NCBI RefSeq assembly: GCF_005870025.1
Contig: NZ_VATA01000010.1
Coordinates: forward strand, 1 to 64,000
Direction of reading: 5' to 3'
Length of the DNA: 64,000 nt
DNA from: Poseidonocella sp. HB161398
GTDB lineage: Bacteria; Pseudomonadota; Alphaproteobacteria; Rhodobacterales; Rhodobacteraceae
Below are positions 44,733 through 55,244 of this stretch, in pieces (the stretch's first letter is position 1; every line of letters begins with the position of its first letter). The translations under genes and the position numbers were made by a program. The notes under the pieces are model-generated. The model ran no database searches. It was not told the DNA's origin and saw only the letters and a program-made list of their open reading frames with translations.

Positions 44733-45494
44733 TCACTGGCGGATGCGCCAGCCGGTCTGGAAGATCCGCCAGATCACCACCAGGCAGAGCGCGGTGAAGG
44801 CGGCGATGGCCATCAGGCTGAGCCCGACCGGCACTTCGGCGGTGCCGAAGAAGGACCAGCGGAAGCCCGAGACCAGGTAGACCACCGGGTTGAAGAGGCT
44901 GATCGTGTGCCAGATGCCCGGCAGCAGCGAAATGGAATAGAAGCTGCCGCCGAGGAAGACGAGCGGCGTGATGATCAGGAGCGGCACCAGCTGGAGCTGC
45001 TCGAAGCTCTCCGCCCAGATGCCGATGATGAAGCCCATCAGCGAGAAGCTGATGCAGGTCAGCAGCAGGAAGGCCGCCGCCATCGCCGGATGCTGGATGT
45101 GCAGGTCGACGAAGAAGGTCGAGGTGCCCAGGATGATGACCCCGATCAGCAGCGCCTTGGTGGAGGCCGCCCCGGCATAGGCGATGACGATCTCGAGGAA
45201 GCTCACCGGCGCCGAGAGCTGCTCGTAGATGGTGCCCATGAATTTCGGGAAGTAGATGCCGAAGCTGCCATTCGACACCGCCTGGGTCATCACCGACAGC
45301 ATCACCAGCCCCGGCACGATGAAGGCGCCGTAGGGGATGCCGTCCATCTCCTCGATGCTGCGGCCGATGGCGGCGCCGAAGACCACGAAATAGAGCGAGG
45401 TCGAGATGACCGGCGAGATCAGGCTCTGCACGAGCGAGCGGAAGAACCGGCTCATCTCGAAGAGGTACATGGTCCAGATTGCGGTCGGGCTCAT
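44733..45494 (-). CDS. ABC-2 type transporter permease
   Basis: A 253-residue, six-helix permease of the ABC-2 family, which exports drugs or polymers. After [17 protein letters not shown] come [18 protein letters not shown] and several membrane segments. The [29 protein letters not shown] stretch near the C-terminus is typical of NodJ/YadH-type permeases. The start at 45494 overlaps the ATPase stop by 4 bp. The cargo is unknown. Confidence 0.88.
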   Translation of the reverse strand: MSPTAIWTMYLFEMSRFFRSLVQSLISPVISTSLYFVVFGAAIGRSIEEMDGIPYGAFIVPGLVMLSVMTQAVSNGSFGIYFPKFMGTIYEQLSAPVSFLEIVIAYAGAASTKALLIGVIILGTSTFFVDLHIQHPAMAAAFLLLTCISFSLMGFIIGIWAESFEQLQLVPLLIITPLVFLGGSFYSISLLPGIWHTISLFNPVVYLVSGFRWSFFGTAEVPVGLSLMAIAAFTALCLVVIWRIFQTGWRIRQ

Positions 45495-46414
45495 GCGTGC
45501 TCCTTCACGAGGTCGACGAAGATGTCCTCGAGGCTCGACTGCCGCGTGTCCAGATCCCGCATCGACAGGCCGGCGTCGTGCAGGTCGGACAGCAGCCGGG
45601 TGATGCCGGTGCCGTCGGACTTGGTGTCGTAGGAATAGCTCAGCGTGCGGCCCTCGTTGCAGATCTCCAGCCCGTAGCCGTCGAGGCAGGCCGGCAGCTC
45701 GGTCACGGGCTCGCGCAGGTGCACGCTGAGGTTCTTGCGTCCCATCTGCGCCATCAGCCGCGCCTTGTCCTCGACCAGCAGGATGCGGCCGCCATTGATG
45801 ACGGCGATCCGGTCGGCGATGGCCTCGGCCTCTTCGATGTAATGGGTGGTCAGGATGATGGTGACGCCCTGCTTCTTCAGCTCGGCCACCACGTTCCACA
45901 TGTCGCGGCGCAGCTCGACATCGACGCCCGCGGTCGGCTCGTCGAGGAACAGCACCCGCGGCTCGTGGGCCAGCGCCTTGGCGATCAGCACCCGCCGCTT
46001 CATCCCGCCCGACAGCTCGCGCATGCGGTTCTTGCGCTTGTCCCAGAGCGAGAGCTGGCGCAGCACCTCCTCGACCTTCGCCGGATCGCGGCGCATGCCG
46101 AAGAGCCCGCGCGAGAAGGCGACGGCCGGACCGACCGGGGCGAAGGGCTCCAGGTTCAGCTCCTGCGGCACCAGCCCGATCAGCTTGCGCGCCCGGCGGT
46201 AGTCGGTGACGACGTCATGCCCGCCGACCAGGATCCGCCCCGAGCTGGGCCGGGTGATCCCGCAGATCGAGGAGATCAGCGTCGTCTTTCCCGCGCCGTT
46301 GGGTCCGAGCAGCGCGAGGATCTCGCCCTCTTCGATATCCAGGCTGACGCCCTTGAGCGCCTGGAAGCCCGTGGCATAGGTCTTGGTGACGTCCTGTACG
46401 GAAACAATCGGCAT
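45491..46414 (-). CDS. ABC transporter ATP-binding protein
   Basis: A 307-residue ATPase of the multidrug (CcmA/YadG) type. It has Walker [11 protein letters not shown], signature LSGGMKRRV, Walker [14 protein letters not shown] and the switch histidine in [11 protein letters not shown]-terminal extension of about 80 residues follows (from about 225). It forms an exporter with the permease encoded immediately downstream. YadG/YadH-like exporters are the closest type. No substrate can be read from the context. Confidence 0.9.
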   Translation of the reverse strand: MPIVSVQDVTKTYATGFQALKGVSLDIEEGEILALLGPNGAGKTTLISSICGITRPSSGRILVGGHDVVTDYRRARKLIGLVPQELNLEPFAPVGPAVAFSRGLFGMRRDPAKVEEVLRQLSLWDKRKNRMRELSGGMKRRVLIAKALAHEPRVLFLDEPTAGVDVELRRDMWNVVAELKKQGVTIILTTHYIEEAEAIADRIAVINGGRILLVEDKARLMAQMGRKNLSVHLREPVTELPACLDGYGLEICNEGRTLSYSYDTKSDGTGITRLLSDLHDAGLSMRDLDTRQSSLEDIFVDLVKEHA

Positions 46415-46533
46415 TCGGGGCTCCCTTCGGCGGGCAACCTATGTCGGCCGGCCGGAAAGGAAAACCGGTTTCCGGGCGGGGGAACGCCATTTGCCCTGCG
46501 GCGCCCCCCTGCACGAATGCACAGACTTCGGCC

Positions 46534-47487
46534 TCACTCGGGCGCGGCGAAGGGCCGGGCCGGGTTCAGGAGCGGATGCACCGAGAAGGGGAAGGCGTCG
46601 TCGGGGTCCACCGAGACCTCGACCGCATGCATGTTGGCCGAGCCGAAGGTCTCCAGCGCCATGACGAAGGGCGCGGTCTTCGGGAAGGGCCGGAACATGC
46701 GGAAGACATGGCTGTCGCCATAGACCAGCAGCACCGGCCGGGCGAAGCGGTTCGACAGGGTCTTCAGCGTCTCGCCGAAATGCGCGAATCCCGACTGGCC
46801 GAGGAAGCCCTCCGGATCCCAGGCCGGGCCGAAGTCGCTCTCGAACATGTCGGCCTGGATCGCCACGACGATCGCCTTCGCGTCCCGGCCCTTGTCGAAG
46901 CTCTCGACCAGCCAGTCGGCGGTGGCGGCGTCGCGGGCCATGAATTCCTCGACCGCCGCCATGTCGCGCGGCTCGAAATTGTTGTTCGACCCGACCACAT
47001 GGGCGGTGACGAAGAGGATGCCGTCCTTCTCCAGCCGGGCATTCTCGGGATAGCCGCGCGCCGCCTGGCTCTCGACCGCGGCGCCTGCCTTGCCGAAGCT
47101 CGCGGAGGGATCGGCGAAGTAGTGCTGCCGGATATAGGCCAGCCGCTCTTCGGGGTCGTAGCCGCCCGCGGCATGGCGGTGGCAGTCGGTCCATTCGTTG
47201 TCGCCGAGGCTGTAGAGCAGCGGCGCCTCGAAGCTCCGCAGGAAGGCGAGCTGCTCGTCGAGCATCCGGTCGGAGCATTCGGTGCTGCCCGACTTGGTGT
47301 CGCCGATATGGATGACCAGCGCCGGATCGCGGCTGTTGACCGTCTCGATCAGGGTGCGGAAGGGCGGATAGACCTCCTCGGGCTTGCCATAGGGCGCGTC
47401 GCCCAGGAGCACGAAGGAGAAGGGCTCGGCCAGGGCGGCGCCCGCGGCGGCCGCGAGGCTGGCGGAGAGGAGCAGGGAACGGAGCAT
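46534..47487 (-). CDS. Secreted metallophosphoesterase-like protein
   Basis: A 317-residue exported protein with a cleavable signal (MLRSLLLSASLAAAAGAALA). Metal-site motifs of the calcineurin-like phosphoesterase fold appear: LLGDAPYGK, IHIGDTKSGS, SLGDNEWTDCH and VYGDSHVFR. It should act in the periplasm or outside. The substrate is unknown. The C-terminal half keeps an HVVGSNNNFEPRD segment. It lies downstream of the NQR genes and their terminator, on the same strand. Confidence 0.8.
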   Translation of the reverse strand: MLRSLLLSASLAAAAGAALAEPFSFVLLGDAPYGKPEEVYPPFRTLIETVNSRDPALVIHIGDTKSGSTECSDRMLDEQLAFLRSFEAPLLYSLGDNEWTDCHRHAAGGYDPEERLAYIRQHYFADPSASFGKAGAAVESQAARGYPENARLEKDGILFVTAHVVGSNNNFEPRDMAAVEEFMARDAATADWLVESFDKGRDAKAIVVAIQADMFESDFGPAWDPEGFLGQSGFAHFGETLKTLSNRFARPVLLVYGDSHVFRMFRPFPKTAPFVMALETFGSANMHAVEVSVDPDDAFPFSVHPLLNPARPFAAPE

Positions 47488-47568
47488 GTCGGTCTCGCTG
47501 GCAGGTGGAACGTATGGCGCTGCCTAGCCTGCGGATGTGACAGCCCCGCGACGGGCCCCCGAACGCGG

Positions 47569-47592
47569 AAAGGGCCCCCGAAGGAGCCCTTT
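47569..47592 (-). terminator. Rho-independent terminator of the nqr operon
   Basis: On the minus strand AAAGGGCTCC, a TTCG tetraloop and GGGGCCCTTT form a stem of about 10 bp ending in a short T-run. It lies about 25 bp after the nqrF stop. Confidence 0.75.
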
Positions 47593-47618
47593 GCAATCGT
47601 CCATGTCCCTAGGCGGGA

Positions 47619-48842
47619 TCAGCCGCCGAAATCGTCCAGCATGATGTCGTCGCGGTCGACGCCGAGATCGAGCAGCATGTTGATGACCGACTTGTTCATG
47701 ATGGGCGGGCCGCACATGTAGTATTCGCAGTCTTCCGGCGCCGGGTGGTTCTTCAGGTATTCCTCGAAGAGCACGTTGTGGATGAAGCCGGTATAGCCGG
47801 TCCACTCATCCTCGGGCAGCGCGTCGGACAGCGCCACGTGCCATTCGAAGTTCGGGAATTCCGCCGCGAGCTCGTCGAAGTCCTCGACGAAGAACATCTC
47901 GCGCTTGGAGCGGGCCCCGTACCAGAAGGTGATCTTGCGGTCCTTGTTCTTCAGCCGCTTGAGCTGGTCGAAGATGTGCGACCGCATCGGCGCCATGCCG
48001 GCCCCGCCGCCGATGAAGACCATTTCCTTCTTGGTGTCGCGGGCGAAGAACTCGCCGAACGGACCGGAGATGGTGACTTCGTCGCCGGGCTTGAGGTTGA
48101 AGATGTAGGACGACATCTTGCCCGCCGGAATGCCGGTCGAGCCCGGAGGCGGCGACGCGACACGCACGTTGAGCATGATGATGCCCTTCTCGTCCGGGTA
48201 GTTCGCCATCGAGTAGGCGCGCTCGATCGGCTCGTCCAGCGAGGATTCGTACTGCCACAGATTGAACTTGTCCCAGTCCTCCCGGTATTCCGGCGCGATG
48301 TCGAAATCCGTGTACTTGAGGTGATGGGCCGGGGCCTCGATCTGGATGTAGCCGCCCGCGCGGAACTTGACGTCCTCGCCTTCCGGCAGCTCCAGCACCA
48401 GCGCCTTGATGAAGGTCGCCACGTTGTCGTTGGAGCGGACCTTGCAGCGCCATTTCTTGACGCCGAAGACCTCTTCGGGGACCTCGATCTTCATGTCCTG
48501 CTTGACGGAGACCTGGCAGGACAGGCGGTCGCATTCGGCCGCCTCGCGCTTGGTGATGTGGGTCTCCTCGGTCGGCAGGATCGACCCGCCGCCCTCGAGC
48601 ACCTTCACCCGGCACTGCGCGCAGGTGCCGCCGCCGCCGCAGGCGGAGGGCACGAAGAGCTTGGCTTCGGCGAGGGTCTGCAGGAGCTTGCCGCCCGCAG
48701 GGACCGAGATGGTCTTCTCGCCGTTGATCTCGATATTGACGTTGCCCGAGGACACCAGCCGGGACCGGGCGCTGAGGATGATGGTCACCAGCGCCAGCAC
48801 GATCACGGTGAAGAGGCAGACGCCGAGAAAGAAAGTGGTCAT
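47619..48842 (-). CDS. nqrF: Na+-translocating NADH:quinone reductase subunit F
   Basis: Entry subunit of the sodium pump. It oxidises NADH with FAD and passes electrons to a [2Fe-2S] cluster. The 407-residue protein has one N-terminal helix (about 4-24), cluster ligands Cys68, Cys74, Cys77 and Cys109, the FAD motif RAYSMAN and the NAD-binding [12 protein letters not shown]. Its length and ligand spacing match Vibrio NqrF. It is the last gene of nqrABCDEF. Confidence 0.97.
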   Translation of the reverse strand: MTTFFLGVCLFTVIVLALVTIILSARSRLVSSGNVNIEINGEKTISVPAGGKLLQTLAEAKLFVPSACGGGGTCAQCRVKVLEGGGSILPTEETHITKREAAECDRLSCQVSVKQDMKIEVPEEVFGVKKWRCKVRSNDNVATFIKALVLELPEGEDVKFRAGGYIQIEAPAHHLKYTDFDIAPEYREDWDKFNLWQYESSLDEPIERAYSMANYPDEKGIIMLNVRVASPPPGSTGIPAGKMSSYIFNLKPGDEVTISGPFGEFFARDTKKEMVFIGGGAGMAPMRSHIFDQLKRLKNKDRKITFWYGARSKREMFFVEDFDELAAEFPNFEWHVALSDALPEDEWTGYTGFIHNVLFEEYLKNHPAPEDCEYYMCGPPIMNKSVINMLLDLGVDRDDIMLDDFGG

Positions 48843-48854
48843 CTTGCGGCCCCC

Positions 48855-49463
<609 letters not shown>

Positions 49464-49465
49464 GG

Positions 49466-50122
49466 TCAGTGGGCCTCCGCGGTCTGGATCTTGTATTCGC
49501 GTGCCTCGACCTGGGCCGGTTTCCAGGTGCGGAAGCCCCAGATCAGCAGGCCGATCACGAAGAAGGCGGACGGCGGCAGCAGCAGCAGGCCGTTCGGCAC
49601 GTACCAGCCGCCGTTGTTGACGGTCTGCAGGATGGTGACGCCGAAGAGCGAGCCCGAGCCGAAGAGCTCGCGGATCACGCCGACCATCATCAGGATCAGG
49701 CCGTAGCCCGCGCCGTTGCCGACGCCGTCGATGAAGGAGGCCAGCGGCGGGTTCTTCATGGCGAAGGCTTCGGCGCGGCCCATCACGATGCAGTTGGTGA
49801 TGATCAGGCCGACGAAGACCGACAGGGTCTTCGAGATCTCGTAGGCGAAGGCCTTCAGGATCTGGTCCACGCAGATCACCAGCGAGGCGATGATGATCAT
49901 CTGCACGATGATCCGGATCGAGCTGGGGATGTGGTTGCGCAGGATCGAGATGAACATCGAGGAGAAGGCGGTCACGGCGGTCACGGCCAGCGCCATGACG
50001 AAGGCCACCTGCAGCGAAGAGGTCACCGCCAGGGCCGAGCAGATGCCCAGGACCTGGAGCGTGATCGGGTTGTTGTCGACGAGCGGATCGACAAGCAGTG
50101 ACTTGTTGGTCTGGGCCATCAC
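49466..50122 (-). CDS. nqrD: Na+-translocating NADH:quinone reductase subunit D
   Basis: Integral membrane subunit of 218 residues with six helices, paired with NqrE. Segments [16 protein letters not shown] and [21 protein letters not shown] carry the conserved cysteines of the NqrD/NqrE iron site. Its start overlaps the nqrC end by 4 bp, so the subunits are translationally coupled. Confidence 0.95.
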   Translation of the reverse strand: MMAQTNKSLLVDPLVDNNPITLQVLGICSALAVTSSLQVAFVMALAVTAVTAFSSMFISILRNHIPSSIRIIVQMIIIASLVICVDQILKAFAYEISKTLSVFVGLIITNCIVMGRAEAFAMKNPPLASFIDGVGNGAGYGLILMMVGVIRELFGSGSLFGVTILQTVNNGGWYVPNGLLLLPPSAFFVIGLLIWGFRTWKPAQVEAREYKIQTAEAH

Positions 50123-50949
50123 AGGTCTCCGTTCTTCAGCTTTTCAAGATACGGCGCGAACCCCTGCTCGCCCATCCAGAACCGGACGAGGTTGTCCACG
50201 CCGCGCGAGGTGAGCGTCGCGCCCGCCAATGCGTCGATATGGTAGTCCGCGGCCTCGCCCTGGGGGCTGCCCTTGGACACGTTGATCCGCAGATCGCCGC
50301 TGTCGTCGCGCAGCCGCTTGTCGTTCCACAGGGCCTTCCAGCGGGGGTTGTCCACCTCCGCGCCGAGGCCGGGGGTCTCGGCCTGGTCGTAGAACTGCAG
50401 GCCGAAGATCGTGTTGGTATCTTCTTCCAGCGTGATGAAGCCGTAAAGGGTCGACCACAGCCCGTAGCCCGAAATCGGGAGCACAACTTTGTCAAGCGCG
50501 CCCGAGTCGTCCTTCAGCAGGTAGACCATCTGGTAGCGCGCCTGGCGGCCGAGCCCGGCCGGGTCGTTCTCCAGCTCGGAGCTGAGCGCCATGTCCGAGG
50601 TCGCCGCGACATCGTCGTAATCGGCCACGGTGAACGGCTCGCCGTTGGAATTCGGCACTTCGTCGACATAGTCGCCGGTCTGCAGGTCGACGATCTTCGG
50701 CTCGAAGGCCGAGGTGAAGACCTCGTTGATGTTCATGCCCGGCTGGTAGAGCCCCGCCACCTCGAGGATGTTGCGGCGCTTGTCGAGCAGCTGGTTGGCC
50801 TCCTGCACCGGGCGCAGCGCCACGGCGGCGGCGGCCACGACCATCGAGCAGAAGAGGCAGAGCGAGATCGCCACGAACAGCGTCTTGGCGGTGGAGTCGG
50901 CCGGCGTGTTCTGCCACCAGCCGATGAAGCCTTTCTTGGTCTCAGGCAT
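50119..50949 (-). CDS. nqrC: Na+-translocating NADH:quinone reductase subunit C
   Basis: Subunit of 276 residues with one N-terminal helix (about 22-45) and a periplasmic FMN domain. FMN is attached covalently through a phosphoester to the threonine of a GAT motif; here AGATLTSRG places it at Thr245. ApbE, encoded divergently upstream of nqrA, is the enzyme that adds such FMN. The 5' end overlaps nqrB by 8 bp. Confidence 0.95.
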   Translation of the reverse strand: MPETKKGFIGWWQNTPADSTAKTLFVAISLCLFCSMVVAAAAVALRPVQEANQLLDKRRNILEVAGLYQPGMNINEVFTSAFEPKIVDLQTGDYVDEVPNSNGEPFTVADYDDVAATSDMALSSELENDPAGLGRQARYQMVYLLKDDSGALDKVVLPISGYGLWSTLYGFITLEEDTNTIFGLQFYDQAETPGLGAEVDNPRWKALWNDKRLRDDSGDLRINVSKGSPQGEAADYHIDALAGATLTSRGVDNLVRFWMGEQGFAPYLEKLKNGDL

Positions 50950-52150
50950 TGCGCTTGACCCTCCGGGCGATGTTGGCGCGCGTGACGAAGTAGTCGATCA
51001 GCGGCGCGAAGATGTTTCCGAACAGGATCGCGAGCATCATGCCCTCGGGGAAGGCCGGGTTGATGACGCGGATCATGACGACCATGACGCCGATCAGCGC
51101 GCCGTAGATGTAGCGGCCCAGGTTGGTGTGGCTGGCCGAGACCGGCTCCGTCACCATGAAGGCCAGGCCGAAGGCGTAGCCGCCGAGCACGAGGTGCCAG
51201 TACCAGGGCATCGCGAACATCGGGTTGTCGGCGGAGCCGACGATGTTGAGGATCAGCGAGAAGCCGATCATGCCCGCCAGGCAGCCCGCGACCAGCCGCC
51301 AGTTGGCGATCTTGGTGGCGATCAGGAAGGCCAGGCCGATGAAGCAGGCCAGCGCCGAGGTCTCGCCCAGGCTGCCCTGGATGGTGCCGAGGAAGGCGCC
51401 CCACCAGCTGATCCCCTGCCCTGCCAGCGCCTGGACGCCGTCGGAGGCCGAGATCGCCAGAGCGGTCGCGCCGGTATAGCCGTCGACCGGCACCCAGACG
51501 CTGTCGCCCGACATCGAGGCGGGATAGGCGAAATAGAGGAACGCGCGGCCGACAAGGGCCGGGTTGAGGAAGTTCTTGCCGGTGCCGCCGAAGACTTCCT
51601 TGCCGATGACGACGCCGAAGGAGATGCCGAGCGCGACCTGCCACAGAGGCGTCGAGGCCGGCAGGATCAGCGTGTAGAGCATAGAGGTCACGAGGAAGCC
51701 CTCGTTCACCTCATGGCGGCGCACGGTGGCGAAGATCACTTCCCAGATGCCGCCCACGACCAGCGTCGTGATGTAGATCGGCAGGAAGAACAGCAGCCCG
51801 TGCAGCAGGTTGGAGATCGGGTTCGACGGGTTGAAGCCGATGCCGAGCGAGGCCAGAAGCACCTGGCGCCAGCCCGCGGGATCGGCCTGGCCCATGGCGT
51901 CGATGGCGGCGTTCGCCTGGTAGCCGGCATTCAGCAGCCCGGCCAGGATCGCCGGGATGGTCGCGATCACGACATAGGTCATGATCCGCTTCATGTCGAT
52001 GTAGCTGCGCGCATGCGGCGCGGCCGAGGTGACCGTCTTCGGGGTGTAGAGGAAGCTTTCCACCATCTCGTAGACGGGGAACCACTTCTCCCATTTGCCG
52101 CCCTTGGTGAAGTTCGGCTCGATCCGGTCGAAGAATTTGCGGGCGCCCAT
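50942..52150 (-). CDS. nqrB: Na+-translocating NADH:quinone reductase subunit B
   Basis: Large membrane subunit of 402 residues with about ten helices. It binds riboflavin and a second covalent FMN. The FMN acceptor lies in YTGATALA (Thr229 by position). FGGTGKNFLNPALVGRAFLYFAYP is a typical family stretch. NqrB forms much of the sodium path and the quinone site. It sits 5 bp after nqrA and overlaps nqrC. Confidence 0.96.
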   Translation of the reverse strand: MGARKFFDRIEPNFTKGGKWEKWFPVYEMVESFLYTPKTVTSAAPHARSYIDMKRIMTYVVIATIPAILAGLLNAGYQANAAIDAMGQADPAGWRQVLLASLGIGFNPSNPISNLLHGLLFFLPIYITTLVVGGIWEVIFATVRRHEVNEGFLVTSMLYTLILPASTPLWQVALGISFGVVIGKEVFGGTGKNFLNPALVGRAFLYFAYPASMSGDSVWVPVDGYTGATALAISASDGVQALAGQGISWWGAFLGTIQGSLGETSALACFIGLAFLIATKIANWRLVAGCLAGMIGFSLILNIVGSADNPMFAMPWYWHLVLGGYAFGLAFMVTEPVSASHTNLGRYIYGALIGVMVVMIRVINPAFPEGMMLAILFGNIFAPLIDYFVTRANIARRVKRNA

Positions 52151-52155
52151 GGGTG

Positions 52156-53505
52156 TCAGCCCTCCTTCTCGATGCGGACGAGGCTCGTGCGCAGAGCCGT
52201 CCCGTATTCATACTTTGCCGGACAGGCGAAGGTGCAGAGCGCGAGATCCTCCTCGTCGAGCTCCAGCGCGCCCAGGGCCTGTGCGGTGTCGGTGTCGCCC
52301 ACCAGAAGCGCACGCAGGAGCTGCGTCGGCAGGTAGTCCTGCGGCATCAGCGTCTCGAACGTGCCGGTCGGCACCATCGCGCGGCGCCCGCCATTGAGGT
52401 TCGAGGTCAGCGCATAGAGCTTCTTGCCGAGGAAGGACGAGGCCAGGACCGGCTGCACGGCGTACTTGCCGGGCTGCGGGCTGATCCAGCCCAGCACTTC
52501 CTGTTCCTTGTCCTCGGAGATCAGCGTCACCTGGCGGTGGTAGCGGCCGAGGAAGGCGGTCGGGCCGTCGACGGCGACGCCCGTCAGCACCGAGCCCGAG
52601 ATGATCCGCACCGGCGCGTCGCCCGCGATCTCGCCTTCGGTCAGCGAGGCGATGTCGGCGCCGAGCACCGTCTTCAGGTGGCGCGGATTGGCGGCGCGCG
52701 GACCGGCGACGGTCACGACGCGCAGCGGATCGACGAAGCCGGTCTCGAACAGGCTGCCGATGGCCAGCACGTCCTGGTAGCCGATATGCCAGACCGTCTT
52801 GGCGGCATGCGGCGGCTCGATGAAATGCATGTGCGTGCCCGGAAGCCCCGCGGGATGCGGACCCTCGAAGCCGTGCACCTCGACCTGCGGGACATTGCCC
52901 GCGGTCAGCGTGCTGCCCGGACGCTGGCAGAGATAGACCTTGCCCTCCGTCAGCTTCGCGAGCGCCTGCAGGCCCTTGTCGAAGGTCGCCGTGCGGCCCT
53001 CCAGCACCAGCGCGGCATCCGGCGCCAGCGGCTCGGACTCCATCGCGGTGACATAGATCGCCGCCGGGCGGTCGGTGCCGGCCGGGACCTTGGAATAGGG
53101 CCGGGTCCGGAAGGCGGGCCACATGCCGGAATCCAGCAGCTTCGCCGCGACCTGCTCGCCGGTCTGCCCGGCGGGATCGGCGGCGTAGAAGTCCATGCCG
53201 GTGTCATCGGCATTGTCCACGTCGATCACGACGCTCTGCAGCACCCGGCGGGCACCGCGGTTGATCGCGCGGACGCGGCCCGACAGCGGTGCGGTGAACA
53301 CCACCTCCGGCGAGTCCTTGTGGCAGAAAAGAGCTGTCCCTCGGCGGACAGTGTCCCCCTCCTGGACAAACATCCGGGGCTTCAGCCCGACATAGTCGCC
53401 ACCGATGACGGCGACAGATACAGGCGAGGCCGCGGCCTCGATCACCGGCGCGGGTGCGCCAGAAATCGGCAGGTCGAGGCCTTTCTTCAGGGCGTGATTG
53501 GTCAT
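52156..53505 (-). CDS. nqrA: Na+-translocating NADH:quinone reductase subunit A
   Basis: Soluble-domain subunit of 449 residues, first gene of the operon, involved in quinone binding at the cytoplasmic face. Family features are the N-terminal KKGLDLPISGAP, PRMFVQEGDTV with RGTALFCHKD, and a C-terminal cysteine-containing CTFACPAKYEYG. The start at 53505 follows the divergent region shared with apbE. A full nqrABCDEF set with apbE and nqrM close by indicates a working pump. Confidence 0.96.
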   Translation of the reverse strand: MTNHALKKGLDLPISGAPAPVIEAAASPVSVAVIGGDYVGLKPRMFVQEGDTVRRGTALFCHKDSPEVVFTAPLSGRVRAINRGARRVLQSVVIDVDNADDTGMDFYAADPAGQTGEQVAAKLLDSGMWPAFRTRPYSKVPAGTDRPAAIYVTAMESEPLAPDAALVLEGRTATFDKGLQALAKLTEGKVYLCQRPGSTLTAGNVPQVEVHGFEGPHPAGLPGTHMHFIEPPHAAKTVWHIGYQDVLAIGSLFETGFVDPLRVVTVAGPRAANPRHLKTVLGADIASLTEGEIAGDAPVRIISGSVLTGVAVDGPTAFLGRYHRQVTLISEDKEQEVLGWISPQPGKYAVQPVLASSFLGKKLYALTSNLNGGRRAMVPTGTFETLMPQDYLPTQLLRALLVGDTDTAQALGALELDEEDLALCTFACPAKYEYGTALRTSLVRIEKEG

Positions 53506-53783
53506 CTAGCTCGAAGCGTCCTAGGTGCGGCTGTGAACGGTGACTGCACGATCGGCAATGCGCACCCTCGTATGCAATGCCGGAGCAAACCGAAATGTGG
53601 CAATGTGCCGTGCGCCCCCCGTAAAGGCGCGCCCGACTCGCTGGTTTCGTTTAACCCTACCAAACACATTGTGCAGCCCAAAAGTGTGCGGAAATTCCGC
53701 GCAGGGTCGGGCAGCCTGTCCAATTGACACCGAAACGCACGAATGAAACACCGCGCCGGACGACATTGCCCGGGATGCCATAC
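53506..53783. promoter_or_regulatory. Divergent promoter region between nqrA and apbE
   Basis: About 280 bp without a gene, less GC-rich near 53640-53700. It must carry the promoters of both the nqr operon and apbE-nqrM. I did not recognise a specific operator. Confidence 0.5.
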
Positions 53784-54809
53784 ATGCGCGCGATTCTCCT
53801 CTGCACTGCCCTCCTCTCCGTCTCCGCCTGCTGGCCCGACAGCGCGCCGAAAAGCGTCAAGATCGAGGGACAGACCATGGGGACGACCTATCACGTCACC
53901 GTCGTCGACGGGCCGAAGGACCTGGACGAGGAGAAACTCTCCGAGGTCACCGAGGCCGCGCTGAAGGACATCCTGGCGCATGTGAACAACTGGGACCCGA
54001 CCTCGGAAGTCTCGAAATTCAGCGCCTCCGCCTCGACCGACCCGGTGGAGATCTCGCCCGAGCTGCAGTCGGTCATGTCCGAGGCCAACCGGATCAACGC
54101 GCTTTCGGGCGGCAAGTTCGACGTGACGCTGGCGCCGCTGATCGACCTCTGGGGCTTCGGCCCGAAGAAGCCGGGCGAGCCGATCCCCTCGGACGCGGAG
54201 ATCGCCGCCGCGCTGGAAACCGTGGGCCAGGCCGACAAGCTGGTGCTCGGCGACGGCACGCTGCAGAAGACCATCCCCGGCGTCTCGCTGAACCTGTCGG
54301 CCATCGCCAAGGGCCAGGGGATCGACGCGGTGGGCGACGCCGTCGCCGCGGCAGGCGCGACGCGCTACCTGGTGGAGATCGGCGGCGACCTGGTCTCGAA
54401 GGGGCTGAATGCCGAGGACGGACCCTGGGTGATCGGCGTGGAGCGTCCCGACGCGGCCAGCCAGACCGTCGAGGTCATCATCCCGGTGACCGACCTGGGC
54501 ATGGCGACCTCGGGCGACTACCGCAACTATTTCGAGCAGGACGGCGTCCGCTACAGCCATATAATAGACCCGACCACCGGCCGGCCGATCACCCATACCA
54601 CCGCCTCGGTCACCGTGCTGGCCGATACCGCGATGAGCGCCGACGGGCTTGCCACGGCCCTCCTGGCCATGGGAGAAGAAGAGGCGATGCCCCTGGCCGA
54701 GGCCGAGGATATCCCGGTCATGTTCATCACCCGCAAGGATGGCGCATTCGTGACCGCCAGCAGCTCTTCCTTCGACGCCCTTCTGGCCCAGATGGAAGAC
54801 AAGGACTAA
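53784..54809 (+). CDS. apbE: FAD:protein FMN transferase (ApbE)
   Basis: Transfers FMN from FAD to the threonine of NqrB and NqrC. It has 341 residues from the chosen ATG. A lipoprotein signal (MRAILLCTALLSVSAC) ends at Cys16. Visible family motifs are QTMGTTYHVTV, SGGKFDVTLAPLIDLWGFG, SAIAKGQGIDAV, LVEIGGDL and HIIDPTTGRPITH. The ATG at 53775 is an alternative; the later one has GGGA at better spacing. It is divergent from nqrA, with nqrM following 10 bp on. Confidence 0.95.
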   Translation: MRAILLCTALLSVSACWPDSAPKSVKIEGQTMGTTYHVTVVDGPKDLDEEKLSEVTEAALKDILAHVNNWDPTSEVSKFSASASTDPVEISPELQSVMSEANRINALSGGKFDVTLAPLIDLWGFGPKKPGEPIPSDAEIAAALETVGQADKLVLGDGTLQKTIPGVSLNLSAIAKGQGIDAVGDAVAAAGATRYLVEIGGDLVSKGLNAEDGPWVIGVERPDAASQTVEVIIPVTDLGMATSGDYRNYFEQDGVRYSHIIDPTTGRPITHTTASVTVLADTAMSADGLATALLAMGEEEAMPLAEAEDIPVMFITRKDGAFVTASSSSFDALLAQMEDKD

Positions 54810-54819
54810 GGAGCACATC

Positions 54820-55071
54820 ATGGCCACTTTCGCCTTCGCCTTCGCCTTCCTCCTGCTCGTCGTCCTGGGCATGTCCCTGGGCGTCCTGCTGATGGGCAAG
54901 ACCATCAAGGGCAGCTGCGGCGGGCTGAACGCCATTTCCGGCGCCGACAAATGCGTCGTCTGCCAGAAGGATGTCGACCCGGACAGCCCGCTGCGCGACA
55001 AGCTGCAATGCAAGCGCGCCCAGGCCATGCGGGCGCGGCTCGAGGCCGAGATCGAGGCCGACGCGCGCTGA
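54820..55071 (+). CDS. nqrM: NQR maturation protein NqrM
   Basis: An 83-residue protein of the former DUF539 group, with one N-terminal membrane helix (about 4-25) and four conserved cysteines: Cys33 (GSCGG), Cys45 and Cys48 (CVVC) and Cys64. NqrM is required in other bacteria for iron delivery to the NqrD/NqrE site. It follows apbE by 10 bp with an AAGGAG site, forming an accessory operon opposite nqrABCDEF. Confidence 0.93.
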   Translation: MATFAFAFAFLLLVVLGMSLGVLLMGKTIKGSCGGLNAISGADKCVVCQKDVDPDSPLRDKLQCKRAQAMRARLEAEIEADAR

Positions 55072-55244
55072 GGCCGCGACAGCCCGCATTTTAGGCAGTT
55101 TCCCGGCTCCGCGCGGGCCGGGACCGCAGATCTTCACGCCACGTTAAAGACGCGCCGCGATCCTCGCCGCCGCCCCGCCCTGCTCCGCGGGGCGCATCCA
55201 GTTTCCGGCCCCGCCAGGGCCGGGTGCCCGGGGGAGGCAGCGCC